Part shown: piece by piece, positions 18,169-29,400 of the stretch
How positions within the stretch are numbered: the first letter of the stretch is position 1
Layout: each line of letters starts with the position of its first letter
NCBI RefSeq assembly: GCF_910589745.1
Contig: NZ_OU342399.1
Location: forward strand, 1,364,001-1,428,000
DNA from: Candidatus Arcticimaribacter forsetii
GTDB taxonomy: Bacteria; Bacteroidota; Bacteroidia; Flavobacteriales; Flavobacteriaceae
Reading direction: 5' to 3'
DNA: 64,000 bases
Notes under the pieces: generated by a model
The model's input: the letters and a program-made list of their open reading frames with translations, nothing else
Told to the model about the DNA's origin: nothing
Database searches by the model: none
Translations under genes and position numbers: made by a program

Positions 18169-18606
18169 TTAAACCTCAAATTTTAAAAATAAATCTTTTC
18201 TATTTGCTTTATAGTCATCAATTGAAGAGGAAATAACTTTTTCACCACTTAAAGATTTATTTTCTTCAAACCAATCATTAGCAATAGTATTGAATTCTAC
18301 ATTTAAATTATTCTTACTCCACATAGACATTTCATAAATTATCGGATAGAGATTAATTCCGATGTCTGTTAAGTAATAGTACTTCGTTTTTTTGTTATTG
18401 TGAGCGTATGCAAAATCAATAATTCCTTTTTCACTTAAAGATTTAAGACGGTCGGACAATATATTAGTTGCTATTTTTTCAGGAGACCCCATAAATTCCT
18501 TGAAGGTACTCTTATTAGAAAATAGATCTCTAATTATAAGTAAGGACCACTTATCACCCACTAAATCTAATATGTTTGAAATAGGACAACCTGATCTGTA
18601 TTCCAT
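18169..18606 (-). CDS. HxlR-family transcriptional regulator
   Basis: 145 residues. It begins with the HxlR pattern: a single N-terminal cysteine (YRSGCPISNILDLVGDKWSLLIIRDL), then a winged helix with recognition text ILSDRLKSLSEKGIIDF and the wing YYYLTDIG. HxlR dimers bind promoters and often sense thiol-reactive or quinone compounds through that cysteine. Its target is unknown. It is convergent with the acyl-CoA dehydrogenase and not in an operon. Confidence 0.9.
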   Translation of the reverse strand: MEYRSGCPISNILDLVGDKWSLLIIRDLFSNKSTFKEFMGSPEKIATNILSDRLKSLSEKGIIDFAYAHNNKKTKYYYLTDIGINLYPIIYEMSMWSKNNLNVEFNTIANDWFEENKSLSGEKVISSSIDDYKANRKDLFLKFEV

Positions 18607-18732
18607 AATTTAAATGTATTGATTATACGGTTAATCAAAAAGTGATGCAAACATAATAAATTAAACCACTAAAATGCAACTAAAAATAAATTATTATTTT
18701 AAACAACTGTAAAACAGCAACTTGATTCGAAG

Positions 18733-20163
18733 TTAATAGGTACTGATTTTACCATCCATCCAACTCAATCGATCTTCTAAATAAGCGATAAGTTCACTAA
18801 TAGAAGTGTTATAATCTACTTGAATACCAGACCATTTTTCATAATTCCTATCTATTGCACCATTTGAATTTAAATAATTTGAGGTATCTGAAACTAAATT
18901 CAAAATATTAGAATTACTGAGGGTGTTATTTCTTAATTCATTCCAACGTACTCTAAGAGCAGTTTTAAAAACCGGATCTTCTAATAAACGAGTCCACCAA
19001 AAAGGAACCATCCATGCATCTTGTGAAACATACTGATTATAATTTGCAATCCAATCGGTAGTAGGAACACGATCTTGTCGGTTATATCCAATATTTAAAT
19101 CCCATACTGGCCCCATTTTCAATAAACCAGATTTGTCTTTGTGCATGTAGGTGCTTAGTCGGTAAGCGTCAATGTTACCGGTTAATTCATTTAAAATAAA
19201 ATAATCTACAAAACTGCTTAGATCGATGTAATCGGTATAGGTTCTCTCTGAAGTAGAAAAATCATCCGTTAATAAAGCAGTCTCGAAATCTCGAATATAA
19301 GTTTGAATATAATTTTTTTGTTGTGGAGTAATATCCTCTGCTTTTGGGTGCTCGTAAAGAAAATAAGTTTCTAGATATTGTTGCGAATGATAGGGTGGAC
19401 CAAAAGGTTCGTTACTCAAAATATTTCCGAAAATATCATATTGAGATCTAAAACTTAAAAATTCAGAATATCGAGCATCATCTGCCCAATTATCTTCGTA
19501 ATATTCTAAAGGCTCATTTGCAGCAACATCTCCCCCGGATGTTTTATCTATTTTCAAAATATAGCCTCCTGTTAAATTTTCCCCATCATTTTCAGAGGGC
19601 TTCAATTTATTTACATCTATCCTGTTAGAGTCGCGTTTTAATTTTTCCATAAAAACATAAACTCCTTGGTAACTGTCGTTAATTTCTAACTCAACGTACT
19701 TACTTCTACTAGCATAATTACCCATGGATCTGTATAACTTATACCCCAAATAATGATGCATCAATGTGGGATCAAATATTCTATTGTCCGAGGCGCGATA
19801 TACATGTCCCATAAAAATCCAATCTTCTTCCTCTGGGAATCCTAGTACCTCTGAATCATAGCCTTCATTTGCAGCATCCCATAGCTCAATTCCAAATGAC
19901 TTTTTGTCTGACAAACGATACGATGTTGAACCTCGATACTCTATACCTATTGTTGATGAAAAAACATTGGAGTCTTCTAGATATATATTCATAACTGCCG
20001 GAATTTTAGGCTCGTTCTGAATGGGCTCCTCTGTTGAAACTTGAATGTAAGGCAAAACACTTGATCCGATTGAAACATCGAAAATTGAGTCATCATCGAT
20101 AGGAGTTTTTTTGCAAGAAAAAAGGGCTAAGGAAATAACAGCTAAAAAAAGATAGTTCTTCAT
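18733..20163 (-). CDS. CotH-kinase-family lipoprotein
   Basis: 476 residues. A lipobox LFSCKK at about residues 14-19 shows export and lipidation. The body matches the CotH family: EYRGSTSYRLSDKKSFGIELWD, then GGYILKIDKTSGG, and NELTGNIDAYRLSTYMHKDK with MGPVWDLNIGYNR near residues 320-370, where the family places its metal and ATP-binding Asp residues. CotH proteins are secreted atypical protein kinases, named for spore coat assembly. In Bacteroidota their substrates are unknown. A CAAAGATA (minus-strand TATCTTTG) box at 20222-20229 could be the promoter. It stands alone between a regulator and a divergent ABC-F gene. Confidence 0.87.
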   Translation of the reverse strand: MKNYLFLAVISLALFSCKKTPIDDDSIFDVSIGSSVLPYIQVSTEEPIQNEPKIPAVMNIYLEDSNVFSSTIGIEYRGSTSYRLSDKKSFGIELWDAANEGYDSEVLGFPEEEDWIFMGHVYRASDNRIFDPTLMHHYLGYKLYRSMGNYASRSKYVELEINDSYQGVYVFMEKLKRDSNRIDVNKLKPSENDGENLTGGYILKIDKTSGGDVAANEPLEYYEDNWADDARYSEFLSFRSQYDIFGNILSNEPFGPPYHSQQYLETYFLYEHPKAEDITPQQKNYIQTYIRDFETALLTDDFSTSERTYTDYIDLSSFVDYFILNELTGNIDAYRLSTYMHKDKSGLLKMGPVWDLNIGYNRQDRVPTTDWIANYNQYVSQDAWMVPFWWTRLLEDPVFKTALRVRWNELRNNTLSNSNILNLVSDTSNYLNSNGAIDRNYEKWSGIQVDYNTSISELIAYLEDRLSWMDGKISTY

Positions 20164-20348
20164 AGTGATGGGAATCGAAATTATACTTTAAAAATAAGGA
20201 GATTATTATAATGTATCCTTTCAAAGATAGGAAATGTATTTTATGAAATTAAAATCTAGCTGATTTCTATAAATTATTATTTTAAAATACAGAAACAACC
20301 AAATAATGAATGTGTATTTTTGTAATCTGAAAAAAGAAATACTACCCT

Positions 20349-22217
20349 ATGAATTTACTCTCAATTGAAGGCATATCAAAGTCATATGGCGAAAAAGTTA
20401 TTTTTAAGCCTATTTCATTTGGGATAAATAAAGGTCAAAAAATTGCTCTTATTGCTAAAAATGGAAGTGGAAAAACATCCATTCTCAATATTATTGCCGG
20501 AGAAGATACTCCAAACGAAGGAAGTGTTATTTATAGAAAAGGAACACGAGTAGCCTATCTTGCACAAGAACCAAATCTAGACCCTAAACTTACTGTGGAA
20601 GAGTCTATTCTTCAGGCTGACAACCCAACGATAAAAATTATTTCTGATTATGAGAGAGCTTTAGAAAATCCAGAAGATCAGGAAGCTTATCAAAAAGCAT
20701 TTGAAGCTATGGATCAAAATCAGGCATGGGATTTTGAAAATCAATACAAACAAATTTTATCTAAACTAAAACTTAATGACTTAAATGCTGTTGTAGGAAG
20801 TTTATCTGGGGGACAAAAAAAGAGAATTGCATTGTGTAATGCTCTTCTCAAACAACCTGAACTAATAATCCTTGACGAACCTACAAACCATTTAGATCTA
20901 GAAATGATCGAGTGGTTGGAAGCGTATTTTGCGAAAGAAAAACTAACCTTATTAATGGTTACTCATGACCGTTATTTCTTAGAACGGGTTTGTAATGAAA
21001 TAATTGAATTGGATGAGGGTGATTTATATTCCTACAAAGGAAATTATTCTTATTATCTCGAAAAAAGAGAAGCACGACTTATTCAAGAAAGTGTAGAAGC
21101 TCATAAAACCAAGTTACATTTTAAAAAAGAGCTGGATTGGATGCGACGACAACCCAAGGCCCGTACCACAAAATCTAAGTCTAGAATTGAAGATTTTAAA
21201 ATAATAAAAGAAAAAGCTAGTCAACGTAGAAATGAGCATCAGGTCCAGTTAGAAATTAACATGGAACGTTTGGGGAGTAAAATGATCGAGATGCATAAAG
21301 TCCAAAAAGCATTTGGAGAAAAAATTATTTTAGATCAATTTGATTATATGTTCCAGAGAAATGATCGTATTGGTATTATTGGTAAAAATGGTACTGGAAA
21401 ATCTACTTTCTTAAATCTACTAACCTCAAACGATACTCCAGACGCAGGAAAAATTGTATGGGGTGAAACTTTGAAATTTGGGTACTACACCCAAAACGGA
21501 ATTAAAGCCAAAGAAGGTCAAAAGGTGATCGATGTAATCAAAGAATTTGGTGATTTTATCCCGCTAAAAAAAGGGAGAAAAATATCCGCTCAACAGCTAT
21601 TAGAACGATTTCTTTTCGACAGAAAAAAACAATATGATTTTGTAGAGAAACTAAGTGGTGGAGAACGTAAACGTTTATACCTATGTACTGTTTTAATTCA
21701 GAATCCAAATTTTTTAATATTAGACGAACCTACCAACGATTTAGATATTGTTACTTTAAACGTTCTTGAAAGTTTTCTTCTAGATTTTCCTGGATGTCTT
21801 CTTGTTGTTTCTCACGATCGTTATTTTATGGATAAAATAGTAGATCATTTGTTTGTTTTTCAGGGAGCAGGTGTAATCGAAGATTTTCCTGGAAATTATT
21901 CTGACTATCGCGTGTATGAAGATTCTAAAACTGAAGAAAGAAACAACAGCAATACCAACGAAAAGAAAATAAAAAAAGAGTGGAAAGAAACACCAAAAAA
22001 AACCGCTTTATCTTTTGAAGAACAAAAAGAGTTCAAAAAACTTGAAAGAGAGATAGAAAAGTCTGAAAAACTAAAAGAAGAAATTCAAAACAGATTTTCG
22101 ACAGAATCATTAACTCCCAAAGAAATCGAAGAGCTTTCTATTCAACTTGGCAAGCTAGAACAAGAACTTGACGAGAAAACAACACGTTGGTTTGAGTTAT
22201 CAGCCCTTCAAGGATAA
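20349..22217 (+). CDS. ABC-F family ATPase (Uup/EttA-like)
   Basis: 622 residues with two ABC ATPase domains and no membrane segment. The first domain has AKNGSGKTS as Walker A, LSGGQKKR as signature and ILDEPTNHLDLEMIEWLE as Walker B. The second has GKNGTGKST, LSGGERKR and ILDEPTNDLDIV. The linker between them carries the basic RQPKARTTKSKSR segment typical of ABC-F proteins, and residues ~535-620 form a charged coiled coil like the Uup C-terminal domain. ABC-F proteins bind the ribosomal E site or, for Uup, affect branched DNA and ribosome assembly. The coiled coil favours Uup. A TATTTTTG box is at 20315-20322. The zinc protease gene follows 65 bp later. Confidence 0.9.
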   Translation: MNLLSIEGISKSYGEKVIFKPISFGINKGQKIALIAKNGSGKTSILNIIAGEDTPNEGSVIYRKGTRVAYLAQEPNLDPKLTVEESILQADNPTIKIISDYERALENPEDQEAYQKAFEAMDQNQAWDFENQYKQILSKLKLNDLNAVVGSLSGGQKKRIALCNALLKQPELIILDEPTNHLDLEMIEWLEAYFAKEKLTLLMVTHDRYFLERVCNEIIELDEGDLYSYKGNYSYYLEKREARLIQESVEAHKTKLHFKKELDWMRRQPKARTTKSKSRIEDFKIIKEKASQRRNEHQVQLEINMERLGSKMIEMHKVQKAFGEKIILDQFDYMFQRNDRIGIIGKNGTGKSTFLNLLTSNDTPDAGKIVWGETLKFGYYTQNGIKAKEGQKVIDVIKEFGDFIPLKKGRKISAQQLLERFLFDRKKQYDFVEKLSGGERKRLYLCTVLIQNPNFLILDEPTNDLDIVTLNVLESFLLDFPGCLLVVSHDRYFMDKIVDHLFVFQGAGVIEDFPGNYSDYRVYEDSKTEERNNSNTNEKKIKKEWKETPKKTALSFEEQKEFKKLEREIEKSEKLKEEIQNRFSTESLTPKEIEELSIQLGKLEQELDEKTTRWFELSALQG

Positions 22218-22282
22218 TATTTCTAAAAGCTTCATTTTATCATTTAGAATTGTTTTTTTGTAGATTTACTAAAAACTATTCT

Positions 22283-24628
22283 ATGAAATTTCATTTACTG
22301 TTCTTAAGTGTATTATTATCTTTTGGAATACAAGCCCAAAAAAAAAATACATCCAAAAAAGTTACACAAAGTATTGACTCTTTAACCAAAAAAATGACCC
22401 AAAATAAAGGGTTAATTACTACCTATTTAGATGAGGACAATAAATTATATTTTGAAATAGATCGTAACTTACTCGATAAAGACTTACTCGTAGTTACAAG
22501 AATTGCACAAATTCCAGCAAACTATTCAGCCTATACGAATGCCGGTTCTAAAACCGCTCAACAAGTAATTCGCTTCACAAAAAAGGGCAAGAAAATTATA
22601 TGGAAACAAATATCATTCAGCAACATTGCATCCCCGGAAGATCCAATTAGTTTGAGTGTAGATGAAAATAATTTTCAACCCATATTAGCAGCTTTTGAAA
22701 TTAAAAATAAAGAATCAGATCGATTTTTAATCGATGTAAGTTCTCATTTTTTAAGTGATTCACCTGGTTTTAATATCATCCAAAAATCACAAAAGACAAA
22801 CTATAAAATAGGAAGTGCAGATAAAAAAAGAAGTCTAATCGATAGTGCTCGAAGTTTCCCTAAAAACACTGAAATTCTTCACACATTAACCTTTAGCGCT
22901 TCTAAAGCTCCTCGATCTAATAGGAGTCAAACATTTAGCTTCCAAATAAATCATTCTTTCATAGAGCTTCCTGAAGATCAAATGAAAATTCGTTTTAAAG
23001 ACCACCGGGTAGGATGGTTTTCTATAAAAAAAGTTGATTACAGCTCAGACGCACTTAAAGCAGATGAAATTGAAATTGTAAGAAAATGGCGCCTTGAACC
23101 TAAAGACCCTGAAGCTTATATGCGAGGGGAATTAGTAGAACCTATTAAACCAATAGTATATTACCTTGACCCAGCGACCCCTATCAAATGGCGTCCTTAT
23201 TTCAAACAAGGAATTGAAGATTGGAACATCGCTTTTGAAAAAGCGGGTTTTAAAAATGCAATAATTGCAAAAGATCCCCCTACTAAGGAAGAAGACCCTG
23301 ACTTTAGTCCAGAGGACATTCGATATTCTACCGTTCGATATGTAGCATCTAAAACAAGAAATGCGGTGGGCCCAAGTGTTTCAGACCCACGAACAGGAGA
23401 GATAATTGAAAGCGATATTATTTGGTATCACAACCACCTAAGAAGCTATAGAAATAGGTATCTACTAGAAACTGCTGCTGCAAACCCTAAAGCTAGAACC
23501 CTAAATACTCCAGAAAAGGAAATTGGAGAAATGATGCGTCGTGTAATTTCACATGAAATTGGTCATGCCCTCGGCTTACCTCATAATATGAAAGCTAGTT
23601 CTGCTTATGCTGTAGATTCTTTAAGATCAGGAAAGTTTACTCAAAAAATGGGTATTGCTACTACAATAATGGATTATGCTCGCTACAACTATGTAGCACA
23701 ACCAGGGGATAAAAACATCAGGTTTGTGAGACAACTAGGGCCTTATGATGATTATGCAATTGAATGGGGTTACCGTTATTTTGGTTCCAAAACTATTGAA
23801 GAAGAAACAAATGAATTGAAACGTTTTGTTGATTCCAAATCTTTAGATCCAATCTATATGTTTGGAGGCAGAGGAAATGATCCTAATTCTCAAACTGAGA
23901 ACATTGGAAACAATCCTGTAAAAGCAAGTAATTACGGAATAAAAAACCTAAAGATAGTTGCTGAGAATCTCCCTGAATGGACTTTATCAAACAACTCTAA
24001 TTATGATGATTTAGAAGAGCTATATGGGGAAATGATCAGTGTATACAGACGATACATTTATCACGTGCATACGGTTGTTGGTGGAGTTAACGAAACTCTT
24101 CATAACAACAATCAAAAAGAAGTTTACACTTACATAAACACCCCTAGAGCAGAACAACTTAGAGCCTTAAAATTTATAAATCAAGAATTATGGGATACTC
24201 CCTATTGGTTAATGGAGGAGTCTTTGATTTCTAATTTTAAAAATGAGGGGAGTCTACAACTTATTCAAAACTTACAACGTTCCGCCCTAAACAGGTTTTT
24301 ATCTGAAAAGCTCTTAAACCGTATGTTGTCTACTTCTGAAACTCTCGTTGGAACCTCACTAGGAGTGAATGAATTAATTGAAATACTTTATAATAACATA
24401 TTTGAAACAAGAGATAAACCTGACACCTTTGAACGAGCGCTTCAACTTAACTTCATTGATCGATTAAAAGAACTGAAGAAAGATGAAAAATTAAACCCGG
24501 AAATAAAAGCACTCCTGGAAATGGTTCAAAGAGACATAAACAAATGGGCTAAAAAGAAAAGAAACAATTCGAACAAAAACTTGCAAGCTCATTTCAGATA
24601 CTGCTTCAAACAAAGCTCTGAAAATTAA
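22283..24628 (+). CDS. Secreted zinc metalloprotease (DUF5117/DUF5118 type)
   Basis: 781 residues from the ATG at 22283, chosen because it opens a clean signal peptide (MKFHLLFLSVLLSFGIQAQ); a longer reading frame from TTG at 22250 would spoil it. The catalytic motif HEIGHALGLPH (residues 424-434) is the metzincin HExxHxxGxxH, and TIMDYARYNYV supplies a Met-turn further on. Upstream lies the family's N-terminal beta domain (DKDLLVVTRIAQIPANYS). These large proteases are common in Bacteroidota, exported to the periplasm or cell surface. Their natural substrates are unknown. A strong terminator follows. Confidence 0.9.
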   Translation: MKFHLLFLSVLLSFGIQAQKKNTSKKVTQSIDSLTKKMTQNKGLITTYLDEDNKLYFEIDRNLLDKDLLVVTRIAQIPANYSAYTNAGSKTAQQVIRFTKKGKKIIWKQISFSNIASPEDPISLSVDENNFQPILAAFEIKNKESDRFLIDVSSHFLSDSPGFNIIQKSQKTNYKIGSADKKRSLIDSARSFPKNTEILHTLTFSASKAPRSNRSQTFSFQINHSFIELPEDQMKIRFKDHRVGWFSIKKVDYSSDALKADEIEIVRKWRLEPKDPEAYMRGELVEPIKPIVYYLDPATPIKWRPYFKQGIEDWNIAFEKAGFKNAIIAKDPPTKEEDPDFSPEDIRYSTVRYVASKTRNAVGPSVSDPRTGEIIESDIIWYHNHLRSYRNRYLLETAAANPKARTLNTPEKEIGEMMRRVISHEIGHALGLPHNMKASSAYAVDSLRSGKFTQKMGIATTIMDYARYNYVAQPGDKNIRFVRQLGPYDDYAIEWGYRYFGSKTIEEETNELKRFVDSKSLDPIYMFGGRGNDPNSQTENIGNNPVKASNYGIKNLKIVAENLPEWTLSNNSNYDDLEELYGEMISVYRRYIYHVHTVVGGVNETLHNNNQKEVYTYINTPRAEQLRALKFINQELWDTPYWLMEESLISNFKNEGSLQLIQNLQRSALNRFLSEKLLNRMLSTSETLVGTSLGVNELIEILYNNIFETRDKPDTFERALQLNFIDRLKELKKDEKLNPEIKALLEMVQRDINKWAKKKRNNSNKNLQAHFRYCFKQSSEN

Positions 24629-24660
24629 GAGCGATTATTTCTAAATAAAATCAAAAAAAG

Positions 24661-24697
24661 AATAGCCTGGCTATAGGAAAGAGCTAGGCTATTTTTT
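24661..24697 (+). terminator. Rho-independent terminator after the metalloprotease
   Basis: AATAGCCTGGCT (24661-24672) pairs with AGCTAGGCTATT (24682-24693) with one G-U pair and a 9-nt loop, followed by a run of T. It ends 23 bp before the next ATG. Confidence 0.85.
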
Positions 24698-24719
24698 ATA
24701 TTTGATCAAAATTTAAACT

Positions 24720-25139
24720 ATGTCAATATCTGATATTTATTCTTCCGGATTTAAAAAAAGAAATCGTGATCATTTCGCGGCAATTGTACAAATAGCTCAA
24801 GCTGATGGAACCGTTACTGATGAGGAACAAAAATTCCTAGATCGTATGGCAATTAATCTTGAGATTGAAGATGAAGAATATCAGAAAATTCTTTCGAATT
24901 CAAGCAATTATAATGTAAACCCTCCAGCAAACGAAGAAAGAAGATTGGAACGTTTATTTGATCTTACTCGAATTATCTATGCAGATCATATTGCGGATGA
25001 TAATGAAAAAGAACTTTTAAACCGTCTAGTTATTGGACTTGGGTTTACTGAAAATTCCAATGAAGTTGTTACAAAAGCATTGAACTTTGTCTCAGAAGGA
25101 AAAGACGAAGATGAATTTATTGCAGCTTTCAAAAAGTAA
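24720..25139 (+). CDS. TerB-like (tellurite resistance B fold) protein
   Basis: 139 residues, all helical. The FAAIVQIAQADGTVTDEEQKFLDRMA segment followed by a second IIYADHIADDNEKELLNRLV repeat is the TerB/DjlA N-terminal pattern: an acidic helical bundle that binds divalent metals. No tellurite operon partners are nearby, so a direct tellurite role is not implied. It is a single gene behind a terminator and converges on the DUF6174 gene with a 9-bp gap. Confidence 0.82.
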   Translation: MSISDIYSSGFKKRNRDHFAAIVQIAQADGTVTDEEQKFLDRMAINLEIEDEEYQKILSNSSNYNVNPPANEERRLERLFDLTRIIYADHIADDNEKELLNRLVIGLGFTENSNEVVTKALNFVSEGKDEDEFIAAFKK

Positions 25140-25148
25140 ATTATTCAT

Positions 25149-25592
25149 CTAGTTTGGACTAAAATCAGTAAAGTAATACTGAATTTCTTCGTCTGCTATA
25201 TTGAGGCTAAAGTCAAAATAAAAGTCGCTTACAAAACCATATTCTAGATCATAGGTAACTCTGTAAATTTCTGGGTTACGTTCTAACCCATTTGTTATAA
25301 AGTCAAAACGATCCTCAATTCTCAACATGGAGGAATCTGTAGAAGGATCATAGGGTATCCCGTTAACTGAAATTATTTGATTTTCAAATACAATGACTTC
25401 CTTTGGGAGGGTATATTCCTCACTACAAAAACAACTTATTCGCTGTGTAAAAGAATAAGAATTAATTCCTTTAGATTCCCAAATTTCTTTTTGTTTAGCA
25501 AGTTTAAATTCATCTGAATATTCTACTGAACTTTTAGAACAAGAATTAAAAGATAACAATATAAAAGATATAACTGCAATACGACTAGTCAT
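25149..25592 (-). CDS. DUF6174 lipoprotein
   Basis: 147 residues from the ATG at 25592, which gives a lipoprotein signal (MTSRIAVISFILLSFNSCSK, Cys at 18). An in-frame start at 25631 would put 13 extra polar residues before it. The body has the DUF6174 pattern: WESKGINSYSFTQRISCFCSEE, with a conserved Cys-x-Cys, and VIVFENQIISVNG. Function is unknown. It overlaps the stop of the EamA transporter by 8 bp and is the last gene of that leftward operon. Confidence 0.82.
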   Translation of the reverse strand: MTSRIAVISFILLSFNSCSKSSVEYSDEFKLAKQKEIWESKGINSYSFTQRISCFCSEEYTLPKEVIVFENQIISVNGIPYDPSTDSSMLRIEDRFDFITNGLERNPEIYRVTYDLEYGFVSDFYFDFSLNIADEEIQYYFTDFSPN

Positions 25593-26454
25593 TTTGATTT
25601 GGTTTATTTTTAGTTCGAACACTTTCAACAACTACTGAAAAAAGAATTATGGCACCTCCAATATAAACATTTTTAGAAGGAATTTCACTTAAAAAAATAA
25701 AAGCCAAAATGATTCCAAAAATCGGTTGTAAACTACTAATTATACTCGCTGTACTAACCTCAAAATTCATTAAACTTTTTACAAATAATGTATGACCGAT
25801 AGCAGTAGTAACAATAGCTAATAATAGTAACAGGGGCAATTGAGATGAAATTGGAGATAAATCCAGATAAAATAAAAATGGAATCAAAAGCACAGATACG
25901 ATCAGCATCTGGTGAAACATTATAACGGTTCCACTATAATTTTTTACATGACGTTTTAAAATTAAAGTCCTTAATGCATATAATAAAGCAGAAAAAACAC
26001 CTACTAAAACCCCTTTAAATTGATCATTCTTTAAATCAAACTCTGGAACTAAGATATAAACTCCAACTAAAATCATTAGAGTCAAAACAACCTGGATATA
26101 ACTTAGTTTAGATTTAATATAAAAAGGCTCTAACAAAGCTGTTATGACAGGGAAAGTATACAATGACAAAACCCCTAATGCCACGTTAGAAAGTTTTAAT
26201 GAATAAAAGTAGGTGACCCAATGACCTGCCATAAAAACTCCACTTAAAAATAGAGAAGGAAGGTCTTTCTTTGAAAGTATCTTAAGGTTTAAATTTTTAA
26301 AACGACAATAAAAATAAAGTGTAATTAAAGCTAAAAACGCACGAAACCAAATAATAACAGGAGGATCAAGAGCAATATACCTTCCAAGTACACCCGATGT
26401 ACTAATTAAAAGTGTAGCCAGTATAAGCTCTAAAAAATGATTCTTGTCATTCAA
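25585..26454 (-). CDS. EamA/DMT-family transporter
   Basis: 289 residues, ten predicted membrane helices in two EamA repeats (one starting LILATLLISTSGVLGRYIA, the second around residue 150 with GVLVGVFSALLYALRTLILKR). These drug/metabolite transporters usually export amino acids or other small metabolites; the substrate is unknown. The gene begins 12 bp after the CcsBA stop, so it is probably in that transcription unit. Confidence 0.88.
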   Translation of the reverse strand: MNDKNHFLELILATLLISTSGVLGRYIALDPPVIIWFRAFLALITLYFYCRFKNLNLKILSKKDLPSLFLSGVFMAGHWVTYFYSLKLSNVALGVLSLYTFPVITALLEPFYIKSKLSYIQVVLTLMILVGVYILVPEFDLKNDQFKGVLVGVFSALLYALRTLILKRHVKNYSGTVIMFHQMLIVSVLLIPFLFYLDLSPISSQLPLLLLLAIVTTAIGHTLFVKSLMNFEVSTASIISSLQPIFGIILAFIFLSEIPSKNVYIGGAIILFSVVVESVRTKNKPNQND

Positions 26455-26466
26455 ATTAAAAACATA

Positions 26467-29400
26467 CTACTTTCGATACATTTTCCTGAACCTCCAATAA
26501 GAGGCACCGCCCAGGACTGCAACAAACAGCAAGGCGTAATAAACAAAGTTTGGTGTTATTATTTTATCTCCACTAGCATATGAATGCAATCCAGACAAAT
26601 AAAAGTTAACTCCAAAATAAGTCATCATAATACTCGCAAAAGCAAGAACACTTGAGAAATTAAACATCCACCTACTTTTCAAAGCTGGAATAAGGCGCAT
26701 ATGAATTACAAAAGAATAAATCATAATACTAATCAATGCCCAAGTCTCTTTAGGATCCCAACCCCAATATCTTCCCCAACTTTCATTTGCCCACATACCT
26801 CCAAGGAAATTTCCTATGGTTAGCATGATCAAACCTACGGTTAAAGAAAGTTCGTTTATCACAGTTAATTCTTTAATATTCAAATTCATACGCTCCTTAT
26901 TCTTTTTAGTTGTCAAAAGAATAAGTAATAAGGCTACAATTCCAATAATCATACTCAAAGCAAATGGACCATAACTTCCCACAATTACAGCAACATGAAT
27001 CATCAACCAATAACTATCTAAAACAGGCTGCAAATTAGCAATTGCTGGATCCATCCAGTTCCAATGTGCAATCATCAAAATCATAGAAGTAACAAAAGTT
27101 GTTGCCGCCATTGTTAAGTTTGACTTTCTACCGAAAGCAAGTCCAAAAAACATCGTTGCCCAAGCTACATAAATCATAGATTCATATGCATCACTCCAAG
27201 GCGCATGACCTGAAATATACCAGCGTGCAATTAATCCTGCTGTATGCAGTAAAAACAAGAAGCCAATCGCTCCTTTAAAAAATACTATACTTGATTTAAT
27301 GAGACTTGAATCCTTAAATATTTGGATCATTAAGACAAAGAAAAAGAAGGTTCCTACATAAAGATACCAACTGAAAAGTTTCTTGAAAATATCATATTTA
27401 TTATATGCAATTTCAGCTGCAATTTTATCTTCGGAGGGCATTACCTTAGCTCCATATCGTTTCTGAAAACCAGCTACACTTTCCAACAATTCAGTAGCTT
27501 GAGTGTAATCATTATTTGCTTTTCCAGCTCTAAGGGATTGAAAATATAAGGGTAAAACATTGTTTACATAAAGAGAATCTGTACCCTTAAAATTAGCTTC
27601 CTCTAGCTCAGGAAATGAAACCCATTTATTATTATCATCCTCTGGTATTGGAAAAATACGCAACACTTTCCCTTCTAGTGCAGAATATAAAAGATTTACT
27701 CTTTTGTCAACTTCAATGAAGTCTTTTTGAAACTGATTGGGTACTGCTGCACGATAAGCGCTTTCTAGTTGAGAAGACAACTTATATTCTCCTGTTTCAT
27801 CAAAAAATGAAATCAAAGGAGCATATTTTGCTTTAGGTCCTACCCCAGTGATAGAACGAATGGAATCATTCCCCCGCTTTAGGTAGATGATTGGAATATT
27901 ATACCAAACCGCTGGACCGTTAAGTATCGAAAGTAATACTTGGTTTGAATCTAAACCATTATACGTATCTGATTTACTTACCTTTCTTAATAACTCAGAA
28001 GAAAAAGTATTGGCAGGCTTCATACGCCCCCCCATGTCTTGGATAACTAAAGACCCAAATTTAATAGCGTGTTCTTTTGAAAAAGCATCTGCTACAACAA
28101 GCGAATCAAAATCAATTTGGGTTCTAGTATGGTCTTGAGACCATGCTATAGTTGAAAATAAGATGAATAATACTGTTAATTTAGACTTTTGTAATTTTAT
28201 TTTATCTAAAGTCTTGGCTAAATCTTTAAATCTTGTTTTACCGATAAAGAAAATTCCAATCATGCTTAGATAAAGCAAAAAATAACCAATGTAAGTTACC
28301 CAAGTTCCCCAAAAATCATGATTAACAGACAAAACCGTTCCTTTTTCATCCGGTGAAAAAGAAGATTGAAAAAAACGATACCCTTGTTCATCAAGAACGT
28401 GGTTCATATAAATTTCATAATCATAAGGCTCCGTATCCTCTACTACAATTTTACTTTTGAAAGAAGAATAACTCTTTTCTGTACCAGGATAACGCTCTGC
28501 AACGAAATCATTCAAACGAATATTAAACGGTAATTCATAGCTAATTGATCCATATTTCACATAAAATTCTAAATCGCCTACTGTAATTTTTTTAGGATCA
28601 TTAGAAACTCCTTTCCCCCCAAGAACAGTAATTAGTTCGGATTCACCCTTAGATATAATTTCCAAACGGAGTGCATCTTGCTGTGCGGCTTGATCTTGAT
28701 CTGCTTGAACAATATCAAATTTCCCTCGTAAAACGGGCTCCGGTATTACAAATTGAAAATTAGGTAAAGAATATAATGAGCGGAGTTGTAATGTCTGCAA
28801 ACTATCTTTTTGAAGAGAACCTTGAAACTGATCTGCCATTCGCATAAAACTACCTTCGAATGGGCTTTCTATAAAATACTCACCATCTATAACTTGAATA
28901 TTTGTAGCTCCATCTATAGGATTGTTTAACGTAAATAGTAGATTGTGAATATTAACAACCTCCCCTTCTTTAAGGTAATGATCATGTCTATTACCATCGC
29001 TTGCTTCAACAATTTTAAGGTATCGATCTCCATCTGGGTCTAAAACCAATCCTTCGGTTGCATTCTCTAAATAATCTATGAAATGAATTGAAAAATCTTG
29101 ACCTTTGAAATCATCTGAAATAACAAAATCATGATCAACATGTTCTGATAAAAGTAATTGTTTAGTTAGAGGTTTACGCAAATCACGACCTTCAAACTCT
29201 CCATCCACAAGGACCTCTAAATAGGTTTTTTCTGATAAGAAAACATTAGTGGACTCTCCTTCTCGGATTGGCATAACACCCTCATAGCCAATGTATCTTG
29301 TAATAAAAGCACCTAATAGAATCAAAATGAAAGAGAGATGTATGCAAAGAACAGCCCATTTCTCTTTTCTAAACAACTTGTATTTGAACATGTTTCCAAT

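Noticed and set aside
22250-22282. TTG start extending the metalloprotease
   Set aside because: It would add 11 residues before a clean signal peptide that begins at the ATG at 22283.
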